64,000 bases of DNA from Cyclobacterium amurskyense (GTDB lineage Bacteria > Bacteroidota > Bacteroidia > Cytophagales > Cyclobacteriaceae), in the NCBI RefSeq assembly GCF_001050135.1, contig NZ_CP012040.1, positions 1,178,001 through 1,242,000 on the forward strand. The letters are read 5' to 3'. This document shows, in pieces, positions 26,799-36,407 of this stretch; the stretch's first letter is position 1, and each line of letters starts with the position of its first letter. Made by a program: the position numbers and the translations under genes. The notes under the pieces are model-generated. The model had not been told where the DNA came from, did no database searches, and was given only the letters and a program-made list of their open reading frames with translations.

Positions 26799-27912
26799 AG
26801 AAAAATTCTTTAACTTTATCAAATATACTTTTCTCAGAATTTCCTGGATTTGGTTTGAAATTTTCAGAATCTCTTAGTGATTCCAGCTTTTCTCTTTCTT
26901 CTTTGCTCACTTCTTTAGGTGTCCACACATTAATATGTATCAATTGATCCCCTTTACCGTATCCGTTAAGCTCTTTAATCCCTTTCCCTTTTAATCTCAG
27001 GATTTTTCCTGCTTGAGTTCCTGGATCAATTTTGATTTTAACTTTACCATCTATGGTTGGCACTTCCAAGGAAGCTCCAAGGGCCACATCAATAAAGCTC
27101 AAGTATAGGTCATAAACGACATTATTGCCATCTCGAACCAATTCTCCATCTTCAATTTCTTCAATAAGGATCAATAAATCACCTGCTACACCACCAGGTA
27201 CTTCATTCCCTTTACTGGATAAGCTAAGTTGCATACCTTCAGAAACACCCGCAGGTATATTGATAGGAATTATTTCTTCCTTCACTACCAAACCATTGGC
27301 ATTGGCATTTGGCGGTCTTTTATCTACAATCTGTCCACTACCTTCACAAGTAGGACATGTACTTGCTGACACCATCTGACCTAACATGGTATTGACCACT
27401 TTCTTAATTTGTCCTTGTCCTTGACAAGTAGAACAGGTTTTGAAAGTTACGCCATCAGCAATCATATGACGCTTAACCTTGATTTTCTTCTCTACTCCAT
27501 GAGCGAGTTCTTTAAGATTAAGTTTTAATTTTACCCGAAGATTGGTTCCTTTTCTAGTTCGTCTGGAACTTCGTCCCCCTCCACCAAAAAAAGAATCAAA
27601 TCCACCTCCGCCACCAAAGATGTCTCCAAACTGAGAGAATATGTCATCCATATTCATCCCACCGCCGCCACCAAAGCCGCCGTTGCCACTGACACCCTGA
27701 TGACCAAACTGATCATAGCGTTGTTTTTTCTCCGGATTACTCAGAACCTCATACGCTTCCGCGCCTTCCTTAAACTTGTCTTCAGCAGTAGGATCACCTG
27801 GATTTTTATCTGGGTGAAATTTAATGGCCAATTTTCTGTAAGCCTTCTTTATTTCTTCCGGGCTGGCATTTTTTGCTATTCCCAGCACTTCGTAATAATC
27901 TCTTTTAGCCAT
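26797..27912 (-). CDS. dnaJ: Hsp40 co-chaperone DnaJ with only one zinc-binding site
   Basis: Stimulates DnaK ATPase and delivers substrates. 371 residues: J-domain (1-70, HPD at 33-35), Gly/Phe-rich linker (about 74-115), beta-sandwich C-terminal domains. The central region differs from textbook DnaJ: only two of the four CxxCxGxG motifs are present, CSTCQGQG (C160, C163) and CPTCEGSG (C186, C189). Spacing identifies them as motifs 2 and 3 (zinc site II). Motif 1 is replaced by [10 protein letters not shown] and motif 4 by [12 protein letters not shown], so zinc site I is wholly absent. It lies 6 bp after grpE in one operon. Confidence 0.95.
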   Translation of the reverse strand: MAKRDYYEVLGIAKNASPEEIKKAYRKLAIKFHPDKNPGDPTAEDKFKEGAEAYEVLSNPEKKQRYDQFGHQGVSGNGGFGGGGGMNMDDIFSQFGDIFGGGGGFDSFFGGGGRSSRRTRKGTNLRVKLKLNLKELAHGVEKKIKVKRHMIADGVTFKTCSTCQGQGQIKKVVNTMLGQMVSASTCPTCEGSGQIVDKRPPNANANGLVVKEEIIPINIPAGVSEGMQLSLSSKGNEVPGGVAGDLLILIEEIEDGELVRDGNNVVYDLYLSFIDVALGASLEVPTIDGKVKIKIDPGTQAGKILRLKGKGIKELNGYGKGDQLIHINVWTPKEVSKEEREKLESLRDSENFKPNPGNSEKSIFDKVKEFF

Positions 27913-27918
27913 AAGTTT

Positions 27919-28488
27919 TTAATTTCCTATTACCACTTTTGCAAATCGAACTACTTTATCAGAAAGCATGTATCCTTTTTCAACAACATCTACAATTTTT
28001 CCTTTCAGATCCTCAGAAGGGGCAGGGATTTGAGTGATTGCTTCGTGATATTCTGCATCAAAAGCTTTCCCTACCAAATCATCCATAGGCTTCAAACCTT
28101 TGGATTCAAGAACCTTACTTAATTTACTATATATCAGTCTGCTACCTTCCTGGTCATTGCCTTCTATTTTAAATGATCTTTCAAAATCATCTAAGACGGG
28201 AAGGATTTCCTGAATTATGTTCTTGGAAGCCGTATCAATCATTTCCAACTTCTCCTTTGCTGTTCTCCTACGAAAATTCTCAAACTCAGAATAAAGTCTG
28301 ACATACTTATCTTTCAGTTCTTGATTTTCTTTTGACAAACTGTCCGACGCATCTTCCATATCAACCGATTCTTCGTCTTTTGTCTCTTCTTGGGAATCCT
28401 TTTTCAGATCTTCTCCATTTTTAAGGTTTTCAACTGTATCTGGCTGATCAAGACCTTGATCCATTTCTTCATTCACTTTATCTGTCAT
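27919..28488 (-). CDS. grpE: Nucleotide exchange factor GrpE
   Basis: Exchanges ADP for ATP on DnaK. The 189 residues include an acidic, disordered N-terminus (about 1-50), a long coiled coil through KDKYVRLYSEFENFRRRTAKE, and the C-terminal beta-domain with the conserved tail GYMLSDKVVRFAKVVIG. It is first in the grpE-dnaJ unit; dnaK itself is not in the window. No CIRCE element or heat-shock promoter could be recognised in the 80-bp gap upstream. Confidence 0.95.
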   Translation of the reverse strand: MTDKVNEEMDQGLDQPDTVENLKNGEDLKKDSQEETKDEESVDMEDASDSLSKENQELKDKYVRLYSEFENFRRRTAKEKLEMIDTASKNIIQEILPVLDDFERSFKIEGNDQEGSRLIYSKLSKVLESKGLKPMDDLVGKAFDAEYHEAITQIPAPSEDLKGKIVDVVEKGYMLSDKVVRFAKVVIGN

Positions 28489-28568
28489 TATTCAATACGT
28501 TTATCAACAATCAATCTCTCTTAAACAATTAACTTGCCATACTATAGAAATATGACATTCTGACATAT

Positions 28569-29558
28569 TTACTGCAATGCCCTCCATATCAAATCCTTAA
28601 GGGCTGGCAATTGAAAACCTGTAACCGAAGAGAAAAAGAGGTGAGGGATACCTTCAGGTATCTCAGGCTTCAGTGCCTCCATTAGTTCTTCATCCAACAG
28701 GTCCGCTTTTGATATAGCCAAAATTCGCTTTTTATCTAAAAGCTCTGGATTGTAGCGTTTGATTTCATCCAATAAAATGGCGTATTGTTCACCGATATGA
28801 TCTGCATCTGCAGGTACTAAAAACAAAAGGATAGAATTTCGCTCTATATGTCTAAGGAAACGAAGTCCTAAGCCCTTCCCTTCAGCAGCGCCTTCTATAA
28901 TACCTGGAATGTCAGCCATCACGAAAGATTTCCCATCTCTATAATCGACCACACCTAAATTAGGTATCAGAGTGGTGAAGGCATAATCAGCGATTTCAGG
29001 TTTCGCAGCAGACACACTTGCCAGTAAAGTTGATTTACCTGCATTTGGAAAGCCTACAAGACCTACATCTGCCAAAAGCTTCAGTTCCATAATGATCCAT
29101 TCCTCTATTCCTTCACCTCCAGGCTGAGCATAATGCGGGGCCTGATTGGTTGAAGTTTTGAAATGGTCATTACCCTGACCACCTTTACCTCCTGGAGTCA
29201 AAATAAATTCTTGTCCATCTTCGGTGATTTCACATCTGACCTCACCAGTTTCTGCTACCTTAGCAACAGTACCGATAGGCACCTCTAAAACAACATCATG
29301 TCCATCTGCTCCTTTTCTTCTTCCTCCTTCTCCATTGTTTCCTCTGTCCGCAATGACATGTTTTTTGTATTTGAGATGTAAAAGTGTCCATAGTTGAGCA
29401 TTTCCTCTCAGAATAATATGCCCCCCTCTTCCACCATCACCACCATCAGGTCCCCCTTTAGGGACGTGCTTTTCTCTTCTGAAATGTACTGATCCACTCC
29501 CTCCTGCTCCAGATCGGGAACAAAATTTCACATAATCAATAAAATTGGATCCTGCCAC
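28569..29558 (-). CDS. obgE: Obg-family GTPase
   Basis: Ribosome-associated GTPase needed for 50S assembly and stress signalling. Residues 1-158 form the glycine-rich Obg fold ([19 protein letters not shown]). The G domain follows: P-loop [12 protein letters not shown], switch region [20 protein letters not shown], and SKADLLDE for guanine recognition. At 329 residues it is the short form without the variable C-terminal OCT domain, normal for Bacteroidota. It follows adk on the same strand after 118 bp. Confidence 0.96.
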   Translation of the reverse strand: MAGSNFIDYVKFCSRSGAGGSGSVHFRREKHVPKGGPDGGDGGRGGHIILRGNAQLWTLLHLKYKKHVIADRGNNGEGGRRKGADGHDVVLEVPIGTVAKVAETGEVRCEITEDGQEFILTPGGKGGQGNDHFKTSTNQAPHYAQPGGEGIEEWIIMELKLLADVGLVGFPNAGKSTLLASVSAAKPEIADYAFTTLIPNLGVVDYRDGKSFVMADIPGIIEGAAEGKGLGLRFLRHIERNSILLFLVPADADHIGEQYAILLDEIKRYNPELLDKKRILAISKADLLDEELMEALKPEIPEGIPHLFFSSVTGFQLPALKDLIWRALQ

Positions 29559-29676
29559 TACTTATTCCGTTTAATATTATTGCTTTAATTTTCATCCTCA
29601 ACATTCAACTTTTGGATGAAAAGAAAATGGCCAAGCTTGTAGGCTCAGCCATAAAATTATTATGCAAAGATAGTGA

Positions 29677-30249
29677 TTAATACTTATCTACAACAGCACA
29701 AATTTTTTGAAAGATTTCATCGATGGCACCAACACCATGAATTCCGGAGAACTTACCCTGCTTTTGATAATAATTGGCAACAGGTAAAGTCTCATCATTA
29801 TAAACTTTAATTCTATTTTTAATTTTTTCTTCATCCTGATCATCTGACCTACCTGAAGTCTTTCCTCTTTCTTTAAGACGGTTTTTCAATTCTTCCTCAG
29901 GCACTTCAAGAGCCACCATGCCAGAAATGGCTGTCCCCTTTTTTGTCAACAATTCGTCAAGGGCTTCCGCTTGAGCTACAGTACGTGGAAAACCATCAAA
30001 AATAACCCCATTGGCATCCAATGAATGGTTTATCTTATCTTCTACCATACCGATTACTACTTCGTCGGGAACAAGATTCCCCTCATCCATATATTTGCGG
30101 GCCAACTTTCCTAAAGCGGTACCTTCACCCAAGTGCTTCCTGAATAGATCTCCGGTAGATATGTGTTCAATATTGTATTTTTCTATCAACTTTTCACTTT
30201 GGGTCCCTTTACCAGCTCCGGGAGGGCCAAACAAAACGATATTTAACAT
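29677..30249 (-). CDS. adk: Adenylate kinase
   Basis: Interconverts AMP + ATP and 2 ADP. 190 residues: P-loop GPPGAGKGTQ, AMP-binding HISTGDLFR, the DGFPRTVAQA motif, and a short lid (ERGKTSGRSDDQDEEKI). The lid is of the short form and has no zinc-binding cysteines. It is 27 bp downstream of hpt, so the two nucleotide-metabolism genes are probably co-transcribed. An imperfect hairpin follows at 29625-29655. Confidence 0.97.
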   Translation of the reverse strand: MLNIVLFGPPGAGKGTQSEKLIEKYNIEHISTGDLFRKHLGEGTALGKLARKYMDEGNLVPDEVVIGMVEDKINHSLDANGVIFDGFPRTVAQAEALDELLTKKGTAISGMVALEVPEEELKNRLKERGKTSGRSDDQDEEKIKNRIKVYNDETLPVANYYQKQGKFSGIHGVGAIDEIFQKICAVVDKY

Positions 30250-30276
30250 AAGTGTAATTTTAATATGAATAGAGTG

Positions 30277-30813
30277 TTAATTATTTTCAACAATTTGGTA
30301 AATATCACGTAAATTCCTGCCTTGTCCTTGGTAATCCAGCCCATATCCTACCACAAAAAGGTCGGGAATTTCAAAACCTACGTATTTGATCTTAATCGGT
30401 TTGACTAATACATCAGGCTTAAACAATAAGCTAACAAGCTCCACACTGCTTGGCTGCTCCTTATTAATCATCTCCAAAAGGTGCGCCATACTATTGCCGG
30501 TATCTACAATATCCTCTATAATGATCACGTCTTTTCCTTTAAGAGACTCATCCAAACCGATCAAATCTTTGACACTTCCTTGAGATTTCAAGCCGGAATA
30601 AGAGGCTACTTTAATAAAACTGACAGACATCTCAACAGAAATTTCCTTACAAATATCCGACATAAACATAAAACTACCGTTCAAAACAGCCAAAAATATA
30701 GGATTTTTTGTCTGATAATCATTATTAATGGAGGCAGCAAGTTCTTTCACCCTCTTAAGAATGACTTTTTCTGTAAGAAAGGGCTCAAAAAATAAATTTT
30801 TTAACTTAATCAT
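30277..30813 (-). CDS. hpt: Hypoxanthine phosphoribosyltransferase
   Basis: Purine salvage: transfers the phosphoribosyl group of PRPP to hypoxanthine/guanine. The 178-residue chain has the PRPP loop VIIIEDIVDTGNSM, the pyrophosphate-binding VLNGSFMFMSD, and a C-terminal purine-site segment VGYGLDYQGQGRNLRDIY. It is the first gene of the hpt-adk pair. Length and motifs are normal. Confidence 0.95.
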   Translation of the reverse strand: MIKLKNLFFEPFLTEKVILKRVKELAASINNDYQTKNPIFLAVLNGSFMFMSDICKEISVEMSVSFIKVASYSGLKSQGSVKDLIGLDESLKGKDVIIIEDIVDTGNSMAHLLEMINKEQPSSVELVSLLFKPDVLVKPIKIKYVGFEIPDLFVVGYGLDYQGQGRNLRDIYQIVENN

Positions 30814-30891
30814 TCTTTAAAGGTGAGTTTCCCGGATGATGTAAAGGGATTTAGGTTTTATCAATCTAAAATAAGTACAAATTCAAATCCC

Positions 30892-31809
30892 TTACAAATA
30901 TTGCATTAAATATTGATACAATTTAAACATGCTCTCCATATCTGAAATAGCCACTTTCTCAATTGGCGTGTGTGGATTTTCCTGTGGGGCCCCTATAAAA
31001 CACCAATCAATTGGATAAGGACTCATTTGAATCTCTCTTCCATCACTACCACCATAAGCTTCTACTTCCAACTGGAAAGGGACATTTGCATCCCTTGCCA
31101 AATCAACAATTCGATTTATAAAGGTTTTACGAGGGATATAGCTATCTCTCATCGAAATAACGGCACCTTTATTAAAATGAATCCCATCAGTTATCCAGGT
31201 GACATCGGCAATCAAGGCATTTCTAATTTTCCAGTTTTCATAAATAAATTTTATTAAATAGGGAATCGAACCACCTCCATGTTCCTCATAGGTACTAAAA
31301 ACAAGGATTCCATTTTCTAAGGTTTCACATAATCTTAGTAAGGTACAAACCCCTACTCTATTGTCTAAATAGGCTGCTTGAAGAAATCCATCTTGCAGAA
31401 CAACCTCCTGTTCAAAGGAAAGAAGGGTCCCTGTTTCAATTTTTCGTGGGAAATCATGAAACACATTCCCATCGATCTCTTTTGCCTTACATCTGATAAG
31501 GCCAGCTTCATCCCTACCAACTAACCATACGCCATCCAAAAGTTCTGGACCACCTATAGGTACAAGTTGATTTTCATATCTAGCGGTAAAACCCACCGTA
31601 TCCATATGGGAAAAGACAACTGTTTTAGGTTTTCCAAAAACGAGAACAATATTGTCATGAAATTCTTCTCCAAAATGAATTTCAGGAGTAACTTTCCAAC
31701 TGTTTTTACGTTTCTCGATATATTGCAGTATAAAATTGGAAAACCTTGATTCATCACCGGAAACGCTATCTAAATGAAGAATTTCTTTTAATAAATTTAT
31801 AAATGGCAT
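30892..31809 (-). CDS. M42-like metallo-aminopeptidase
   Basis: A 305-residue, probably cytoplasmic, dinuclear zinc peptidase of the M42/M20 clan. Metal and catalytic residues follow the family order: FSHMDTVGF, the bridging Asp in AAYLDNRVGV, the glutamate pair in STYEEHGG, the Asp in ADVTW, and the final His in ENPHTPIEKV. The short lid domain sits between the first and second motifs. The substrate is unknown; relatives act on N-terminal residues of peptides or deblock acylated amino acids. It is a single gene on the minus strand, divergent from the OmpA porin gene. Confidence 0.82.
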   Translation of the reverse strand: MPFINLLKEILHLDSVSGDESRFSNFILQYIEKRKNSWKVTPEIHFGEEFHDNIVLVFGKPKTVVFSHMDTVGFTARYENQLVPIGGPELLDGVWLVGRDEAGLIRCKAKEIDGNVFHDFPRKIETGTLLSFEQEVVLQDGFLQAAYLDNRVGVCTLLRLCETLENGILVFSTYEEHGGGSIPYLIKFIYENWKIRNALIADVTWITDGIHFNKGAVISMRDSYIPRKTFINRIVDLARDANVPFQLEVEAYGGSDGREIQMSPYPIDWCFIGAPQENPHTPIEKVAISDMESMFKLYQYLMQYL

Positions 31810-31901
31810 AGTTTATGTTAAATATTTTTTTAAATTTCGGGATCAAATTAGTTTTTATTGAAACAATTGAGATAGATGTTTAAAGTTCCCGTAAATTAAT
31901 A

Positions 31902-31909
31902 TACATTTG
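31902..31909 (+). promoter_or_regulatory. Candidate -7 promoter element of the OmpA-family gene
   Basis: TACATTTG matches TAnnTTTG and is 75 bp before the start codon. The -33 position (about 31879) reads GTTTAAAG, only a partial match to TTTG. The remaining leader would be about 70 nt. Confidence 0.5.
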
Positions 31910-31984
31910 TATCATAAACCGAGTAAAAATCTAATAGCAATCAAAATCAATTAAAACACTGAATGTTGTAAAAAATTTTTTATC

Positions 31985-33259
31985 ATGAAAAAAATAATAC
32001 TATCAACACTAATGGTTGGTGCTTTAGCTGTAGGTGCTAATGCTCAAGACGACTTCAACAAATGGTCTGTAGAGGTTAATGGAGGGTTCAATAAGCCGAT
32101 GGCTCCAATCACGCCGGGTTATTTCTCACCTACACTAAACCTTGGACATGCCGACCTTGGGGTCAGGTATATGTTTAATGAAAAATTTGGAACCAAATTA
32201 GATTTTGGTTTCGGTAGCTTTAAAAATGCTAGCGATACTCCTGATTTTTCTTCTAACTATTACCGTTTGAACCTACAAGGTGTTGCCAATATTGGCAGAA
32301 TAATGAATTGGGAAACTTTTTCTCAAACTTTCAACCTATTAGGTCACTTTGGTGGCGGAATAGGTCAACTTACCCCTCAGGAAAACCAATTTACTGACCT
32401 TAAAGATCGTCAGTATAATATAATTTCCGGAATGACCCTACAGGTTAAATTAAGTGATCGCATCGCTCTAACAGGTGATGTAACCAATTTAGTAGCAGGA
32501 CGTCAGGACGTAAGTTTTGACGGTGAATCAGCAATTAGGCCAGGTGCTAACAATGGCTATTATGGATCAAATGCTGTTTGGTGGACTGGTACCTTGGGTC
32601 TTACTTTCTATTTAGGGGGTAACGACACACATGCTGACTGGTACATCAGGGAAAACAAATATGCTACTAAAGACGAATTGGCTACTCAGATCGGTGAGAT
32701 CAAGGACATGCTAAAAGACTCTGACGGTGATGGTGTTCCTGATTATTTGGACAAAGAGCCTAATACTCCTGCTGGAGCAAGAGTTGATTCTCATGGTGTA
32801 ACTATGGATTCTGATGGTGATGGTATTCCTGATCACTTAGATAAATGTCCATTCGTTCCAGGTCCAGCTTCATTAGAAGGTTGTGCTCCAGATGATACCG
32901 AAGAAGTTGACTACCTAGCTAAAGCAATAAACGATCAGTACGTAAACGTTTATTTTGCTTTTGACAGTGCTAAACCACTTGGTTACTCTGCATCTTCTGC
33001 AAACTATGTTGCTAACTTCATGAAGAGAAACCCAGGAGTTCAAGTAGAACTTAAAGGTTATGCTGATGAATTAGGTCCTGAAGATTACAATATGAAACTT
33101 TCTGAGAAAAGGGCTAAATCTGTATATGATTTAATCATTGCCTCTGGAGTTGATGCATCTAGACTTTCTTACAAAGGCTATGGTGAAGATACTAGCGTAG
33201 ATAAATCTTCTGCTGATGCTAGACAAATGGCAAGAAGAGTTAGTTTCGAGATCCAATAA
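31985..33259 (+). CDS. OmpA-family outer membrane porin with calcium-binding repeats
   Basis: A 424-residue outer membrane protein tethered to peptidoglycan. A signal peptide (1-20, ending ANAQ) precedes an N-terminal eight-strand-type beta-barrel (about 21-225), a linker helix, and two thrombospondin type 3 repeats (DSDGDGVPDYLDKEP and DSDGDGIPDHLDKCP) that should bind calcium. The C-terminal OmpA domain (about 315-424) contains VNVYFAFDSAKPLG and VELKGYADELG. Codon use is biased toward a few codons, as expected of an abundant protein. Own promoter candidate and terminator, so probably monocistronic. Confidence 0.94.
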   Translation: MKKIILSTLMVGALAVGANAQDDFNKWSVEVNGGFNKPMAPITPGYFSPTLNLGHADLGVRYMFNEKFGTKLDFGFGSFKNASDTPDFSSNYYRLNLQGVANIGRIMNWETFSQTFNLLGHFGGGIGQLTPQENQFTDLKDRQYNIISGMTLQVKLSDRIALTGDVTNLVAGRQDVSFDGESAIRPGANNGYYGSNAVWWTGTLGLTFYLGGNDTHADWYIRENKYATKDELATQIGEIKDMLKDSDGDGVPDYLDKEPNTPAGARVDSHGVTMDSDGDGIPDHLDKCPFVPGPASLEGCAPDDTEEVDYLAKAINDQYVNVYFAFDSAKPLGYSASSANYVANFMKRNPGVQVELKGYADELGPEDYNMKLSEKRAKSVYDLIIASGVDASRLSYKGYGEDTSVDKSSADARQMARRVSFEIQ

Positions 33260-33281
33260 ATAGGCATCTTACATAATATTT

Positions 33282-33312
33282 AAAACCCGATCTTAAAAGA
33301 TCGGGTTTTTTT
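33282..33312 (+). terminator. Terminator of the OmpA-family gene
   Basis: AACCCGATCT pairs with AGATCGGGTT, followed by a run of seven T's, 23 bp after the stop codon and 19 bp before upp. Confidence 0.92.
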
Positions 33313-33330
33313 GTTTTACTTTGTCCTACC

Positions 33331-33978
33331 ATGTTTATCCTTAATCATAATAACTCGATTGCAAATCAATATCTGGCCGAACTTCGGGACATAAATATCC
33401 AGAAGGACCGTATGCGTTTTAGGAAAAATCTAGAAAGAGTAGGTGAAATCCTTGCCTACGAGCTTTCCAAGAAATTGCCTTTTTCCCCTGCTTCTGTCCC
33501 AAGTCCTTTCGGAGAAGTAGAAACCAAACTTTTAGCAGAAAAACCCGTAATCATTGCTGTATTAAGGGCTGCTTTGCCTTTCTATCAAGGCGTATTGAAT
33601 TTATTTGACCATTCTGATAGTGGCTTCATCGGTGCCTATAGAAATGAGAGCGATAGTGATTCAGCAATAGAAATCACCTTAAATTACCTTGCAGCGCCTG
33701 ACTTAACAAACAAAACGATAATAATGGTCGACCCTATGCTTGCTACAGGCAAATCAATTTTAAAGAGCCTTCAAGCCTTGAATGGAAATGGCATCCCTAA
33801 ACAAATTGAAATAGTTAGTGCCATAGCTGCTCCTGAAGGTATACAGCATATTCAAGAAAATCTAGATCTTCCACACCGGTTTTGGATCGGAGCCGTGGAC
33901 GAAAAACTAAATCATCAATCCTATATTATCCCTGGATTAGGGGATGCAGGGGACCTTGCTTTTGGTTCAAAAATTTAA
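33331..33978 (+). CDS. upp: Uracil phosphoribosyltransferase
   Basis: Pyrimidine salvage: uracil + PRPP to UMP. 215 residues with PRPP loop IIMVDPMLATGKSI, pyrophosphate-contact LRAALPFYQG, and the C-terminal uracil-recognition segment YIIPGLGDAGDLAFGS. It follows the OmpA terminator and precedes the antiporter gene by 14 bp, so it starts a three-gene plus-strand unit. Confidence 0.95.
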   Translation: MFILNHNNSIANQYLAELRDINIQKDRMRFRKNLERVGEILAYELSKKLPFSPASVPSPFGEVETKLLAEKPVIIAVLRAALPFYQGVLNLFDHSDSGFIGAYRNESDSDSAIEITLNYLAAPDLTNKTIIMVDPMLATGKSILKSLQALNGNGIPKQIEIVSAIAAPEGIQHIQENLDLPHRFWIGAVDEKLNHQSYIIPGLGDAGDLAFGSKI

Positions 33979-33992
33979 CCTTTTCTTTCAAA

Positions 33993-34919
33993 ATGAGTTA
34001 TTTAATATTAGCTGCGGGCTTTCTGGTCCTGCTATTGGGTGGAAAATTTCTTGTTGATGGAGCCTCTGCGATCGCCGCTAGACTTGGGTTAAGCCCTGGA
34101 TTAATTGGCCTAACCATTGTTGCTTTTGGCACCTCTGCCCCAGAATTATTGGTAAGTGTGACTGCTGCATTGAAAGGTTCAAGTGATATAGCCATTGGCA
34201 ATGTCATTGGGAGTAATATTTCTAATATCACCCTGGTTTTAGGAATAAGTGCAATCATATTCCCTATTTATATTCAAAAATCAACGCTTAAGCTGGATTA
34301 CCCATTTACATTAATTAGCTCCGTCATTTTTTATGCAATGTCCTTTAGTGGGGTAATTTCTTTCTTTGAAGGAATTATTTTATTCTCCTGCTTTGTTGGG
34401 CTTAATTGGTATTTTTTCAAAACAATAGAAAGAGTTGAGTTTACAGAAGATGAGGCGATACAAATGAAAAAGAAGTCGCCTTGGCTTGCCGTATTACAGC
34501 TTTTAGGTGGTGCCGCTGGTTTATATTTCGGCTCTGAGTTAGTTGTAGGAAATGCTTCATTGATAGCCCGAAATTATGGGGTAAGTGAACGAATTATTGG
34601 CGTAACAATTATCGCAATAGGTACAAGTTTACCTGAATTGGTAACCTCCGTTTTAGCTGCATTAAAGAAGGAAACTGAAATGGCTTTAGGAAATATTTTA
34701 GGGAGTAATATTATGAACGTTTTCTCTATTATAGGCATTACAGCTTTAATTAAGCCTATCGAGGTTGCTACAGACTTTATATATACTGATTTTATTTGGA
34801 TGTTAGCCTTTACAATCATACTTCTTCCAATAATGCGGATTGATTATAAAATCTCCAGATTAAACGGCCTTACTTTGTTCTTAGGTTACCTACTTTATAT
34901 CTATTTCATAATATCATGA
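33993..34919 (+). CDS. Calcium/sodium antiporter (CaCA family, YrbG-like)
   Basis: A 308-residue inner membrane exchanger with about ten helices in two inverted halves. Both alpha-repeats are intact: VAFGTSAPELLVSV with GNVIGSNISNI in the first half, and IAIGTSLPELVTSV with GNILGSNIMNV in the second; their acidic residues bind the cation. ATG at 33993 (MSYLILAAGF) is preferred: the frame is open further upstream, but that would overlap upp and add a charged leader. Its stop overlaps the next start by the ATGA arrangement. Confidence 0.93.
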   Translation: MSYLILAAGFLVLLLGGKFLVDGASAIAARLGLSPGLIGLTIVAFGTSAPELLVSVTAALKGSSDIAIGNVIGSNISNITLVLGISAIIFPIYIQKSTLKLDYPFTLISSVIFYAMSFSGVISFFEGIILFSCFVGLNWYFFKTIERVEFTEDEAIQMKKKSPWLAVLQLLGGAAGLYFGSELVVGNASLIARNYGVSERIIGVTIIAIGTSLPELVTSVLAALKKETEMALGNILGSNIMNVFSIIGITALIKPIEVATDFIYTDFIWMLAFTIILLPIMRIDYKISRLNGLTLFLGYLLYIYFIIS

Positions 34920-35374
34920 ATGAGTACCTAATTACATTCGCCGGAATTTATTTCCTTTGTCTTTTTAAATTTATAGCCGGACCACTTCTTGGAGCAGCGG
35001 CAGGTTACGGTTTACTTGAAATAGTAATTGTAACAGTTTCTGGTATGATGACATCAGTGATTCTTTTTACCTTTTTAGGAGAATGGTTTAAAACAAACTG
35101 GACCATCATAATTAAAAAAAAGCAAAAGCGTTTCTCCAAAAGAACAAGAAACATCATTAAGATTTGGAAAAAATTTGGCATTTGGGGAATTGCTTTCCTG
35201 ACTCCCCTAATATTGACACCAATAGGGGGAACAGTCGTATTGACTTCATTTGGCATCGCAAAAAGAAAAATTCTGTTTACAATGTTAGTAAGTGCTTTTT
35301 TCTGGGCCTTTGTATTTGGATTAAGTATAGAGGAGCTATTGAAAATCCCATTTCTAAAAAGTTTATGGACATAA
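34916..35374 (+). CDS. Small integral membrane protein (small multidrug export/DedA-like)
   Basis: A 152-residue protein with about four membrane helices separated by a strongly basic cytoplasmic stretch (KKKQKRFSKRTRNIIKIWKK). A segment FGIWGIAFLTPLILTPIGG resembles the re-entrant Pro/Gly region of small multidrug export and DedA-type proteins, but the match is loose. It is translationally coupled to the antiporter (ATGA), so a link to ion homeostasis is possible. Function unassigned. Confidence 0.72.
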   Translation: MNEYLITFAGIYFLCLFKFIAGPLLGAAAGYGLLEIVIVTVSGMMTSVILFTFLGEWFKTNWTIIIKKKQKRFSKRTRNIIKIWKKFGIWGIAFLTPLILTPIGGTVVLTSFGIAKRKILFTMLVSAFFWAFVFGLSIEELLKIPFLKSLWT

Positions 35375-35405
35375 AAAAAGGGCTTGTAATTCAAGCCCTT
35401 TTTTT
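35373..35405. terminator. Bidirectional terminator after the upp-antiporter unit
   Basis: AAAAAAAGGGCTTG pairs with CAAGCCCTTTTTTT around a short loop, starting at the stop codon. It also faces the convergent FKBP-like gene ending at 35423. Confidence 0.9.
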
Positions 35406-35422
35406 ATGTATTAAGTCCGCTA

Positions 35423-36379
35423 CTAATTCACAGACAGTATTTCTGCTTTAAAAAGAATGGGCGTAAAAGGCTTCACAAGATCAATTTGTTCTCCCATATT
35501 TACCAAGTCTTGACGAATAGCTGATGGGAATATTTGAATTGATTGATCGTATGCATTAAAAGAAGTAGACAAAACTTCAATCTTCTGATCAGGCAAAACA
35601 TCAATTAAAGATTTATTTAAAAACTCCAATCCTGAGTTTCCTATAGAAACAGTTGTAGGCTGATTACTTTCATAAGATTCAAATACAGGATCTTCCTCTC
35701 CCAGTTCAAATAATTCAAAATCTACTGAAACGTTACTTCCAAGTTTGGACTCAGTCTCTGTATCATCTCCCTCAGTAACTGTACGCATATAAACACCTTC
35801 TGCAACTTCTACAAAACCTTCAAGTTGTTCTGCTGCGATATAGTCCGCTATCATTGTTTCTTCACGCTGCATCAACTCTTCTTCAGTATATTTGGCTGCA
35901 TACTTTAATTTAATCACCAAATTGGATGAAGGAAGAATTAAAGTTTCGAACCCATAATTCCCAAAGGCAAGATAGGATGGTGAATAAACAGTTAATTCTT
36001 CACCAACTTTAGCTAGACCTGAGGCATAAGTAATGGATATTGGCCATAAGCCATCCTGACTGTATTTAAATATCCGTGGTTCCTTCGTTTCATCCATATA
36101 AGAATCAATCAATTGTCCATCGATGGTTTTAATTTCATAATACACCCCTATAAAATCTGCATTTACAAATTGCTCTCCATCAGGATTTTCAACAGTTTTA
36201 GTGTAATAATACCCAGATTGAGCCTTGGTAGCAACAATGCTATTGCTCGCAATGTATTCTTCTAAGATTAGGTCATCCCTTTCCATTGCCAACTCTATAT
36301 CAGAAACGGATTCTTCAAGACAAGATGACATCAAGACAATCAGGCCAAGTAGCCAAGTAAATTTGTTCGTTAAAATCAT
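35423..36379 (-). CDS. FKBP-like peptidyl-prolyl isomerase lipoprotein, two-domain
   Basis: A 318-residue lipoprotein with signal ending MSSC (C20). Two FKBP-like units can be seen. The first (about 55-165) has VYYEIKTIDGQLIDS and VGEELTVYSPSYLAFGNYG, a typical flap region; the second (about 195-318) is more diverged. Several active-site aromatics are not obvious in the second unit, so it may be non-catalytic. It is the third gene after the ECF sigma factor and the anti-sigma/barrel gene (28-bp gap), suggesting a role in envelope protein folding. GldI-like proteins share this layout, but identity with GldI is not claimed. Confidence 0.78.
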   Translation of the reverse strand: MILTNKFTWLLGLIVLMSSCLEESVSDIELAMERDDLILEEYIASNSIVATKAQSGYYYTKTVENPDGEQFVNADFIGVYYEIKTIDGQLIDSYMDETKEPRIFKYSQDGLWPISITYASGLAKVGEELTVYSPSYLAFGNYGFETLILPSSNLVIKLKYAAKYTEEELMQREETMIADYIAAEQLEGFVEVAEGVYMRTVTEGDDTETESKLGSNVSVDFELFELGEEDPVFESYESNQPTTVSIGNSGLEFLNKSLIDVLPDQKIEVLSTSFNAYDQSIQIFPSAIRQDLVNMGEQIDLVKPFTPILFKAEILSVN

Positions 36380-36407
36380 GGTGATTAAATAATTAAAGTT
36401 TGGTTTG

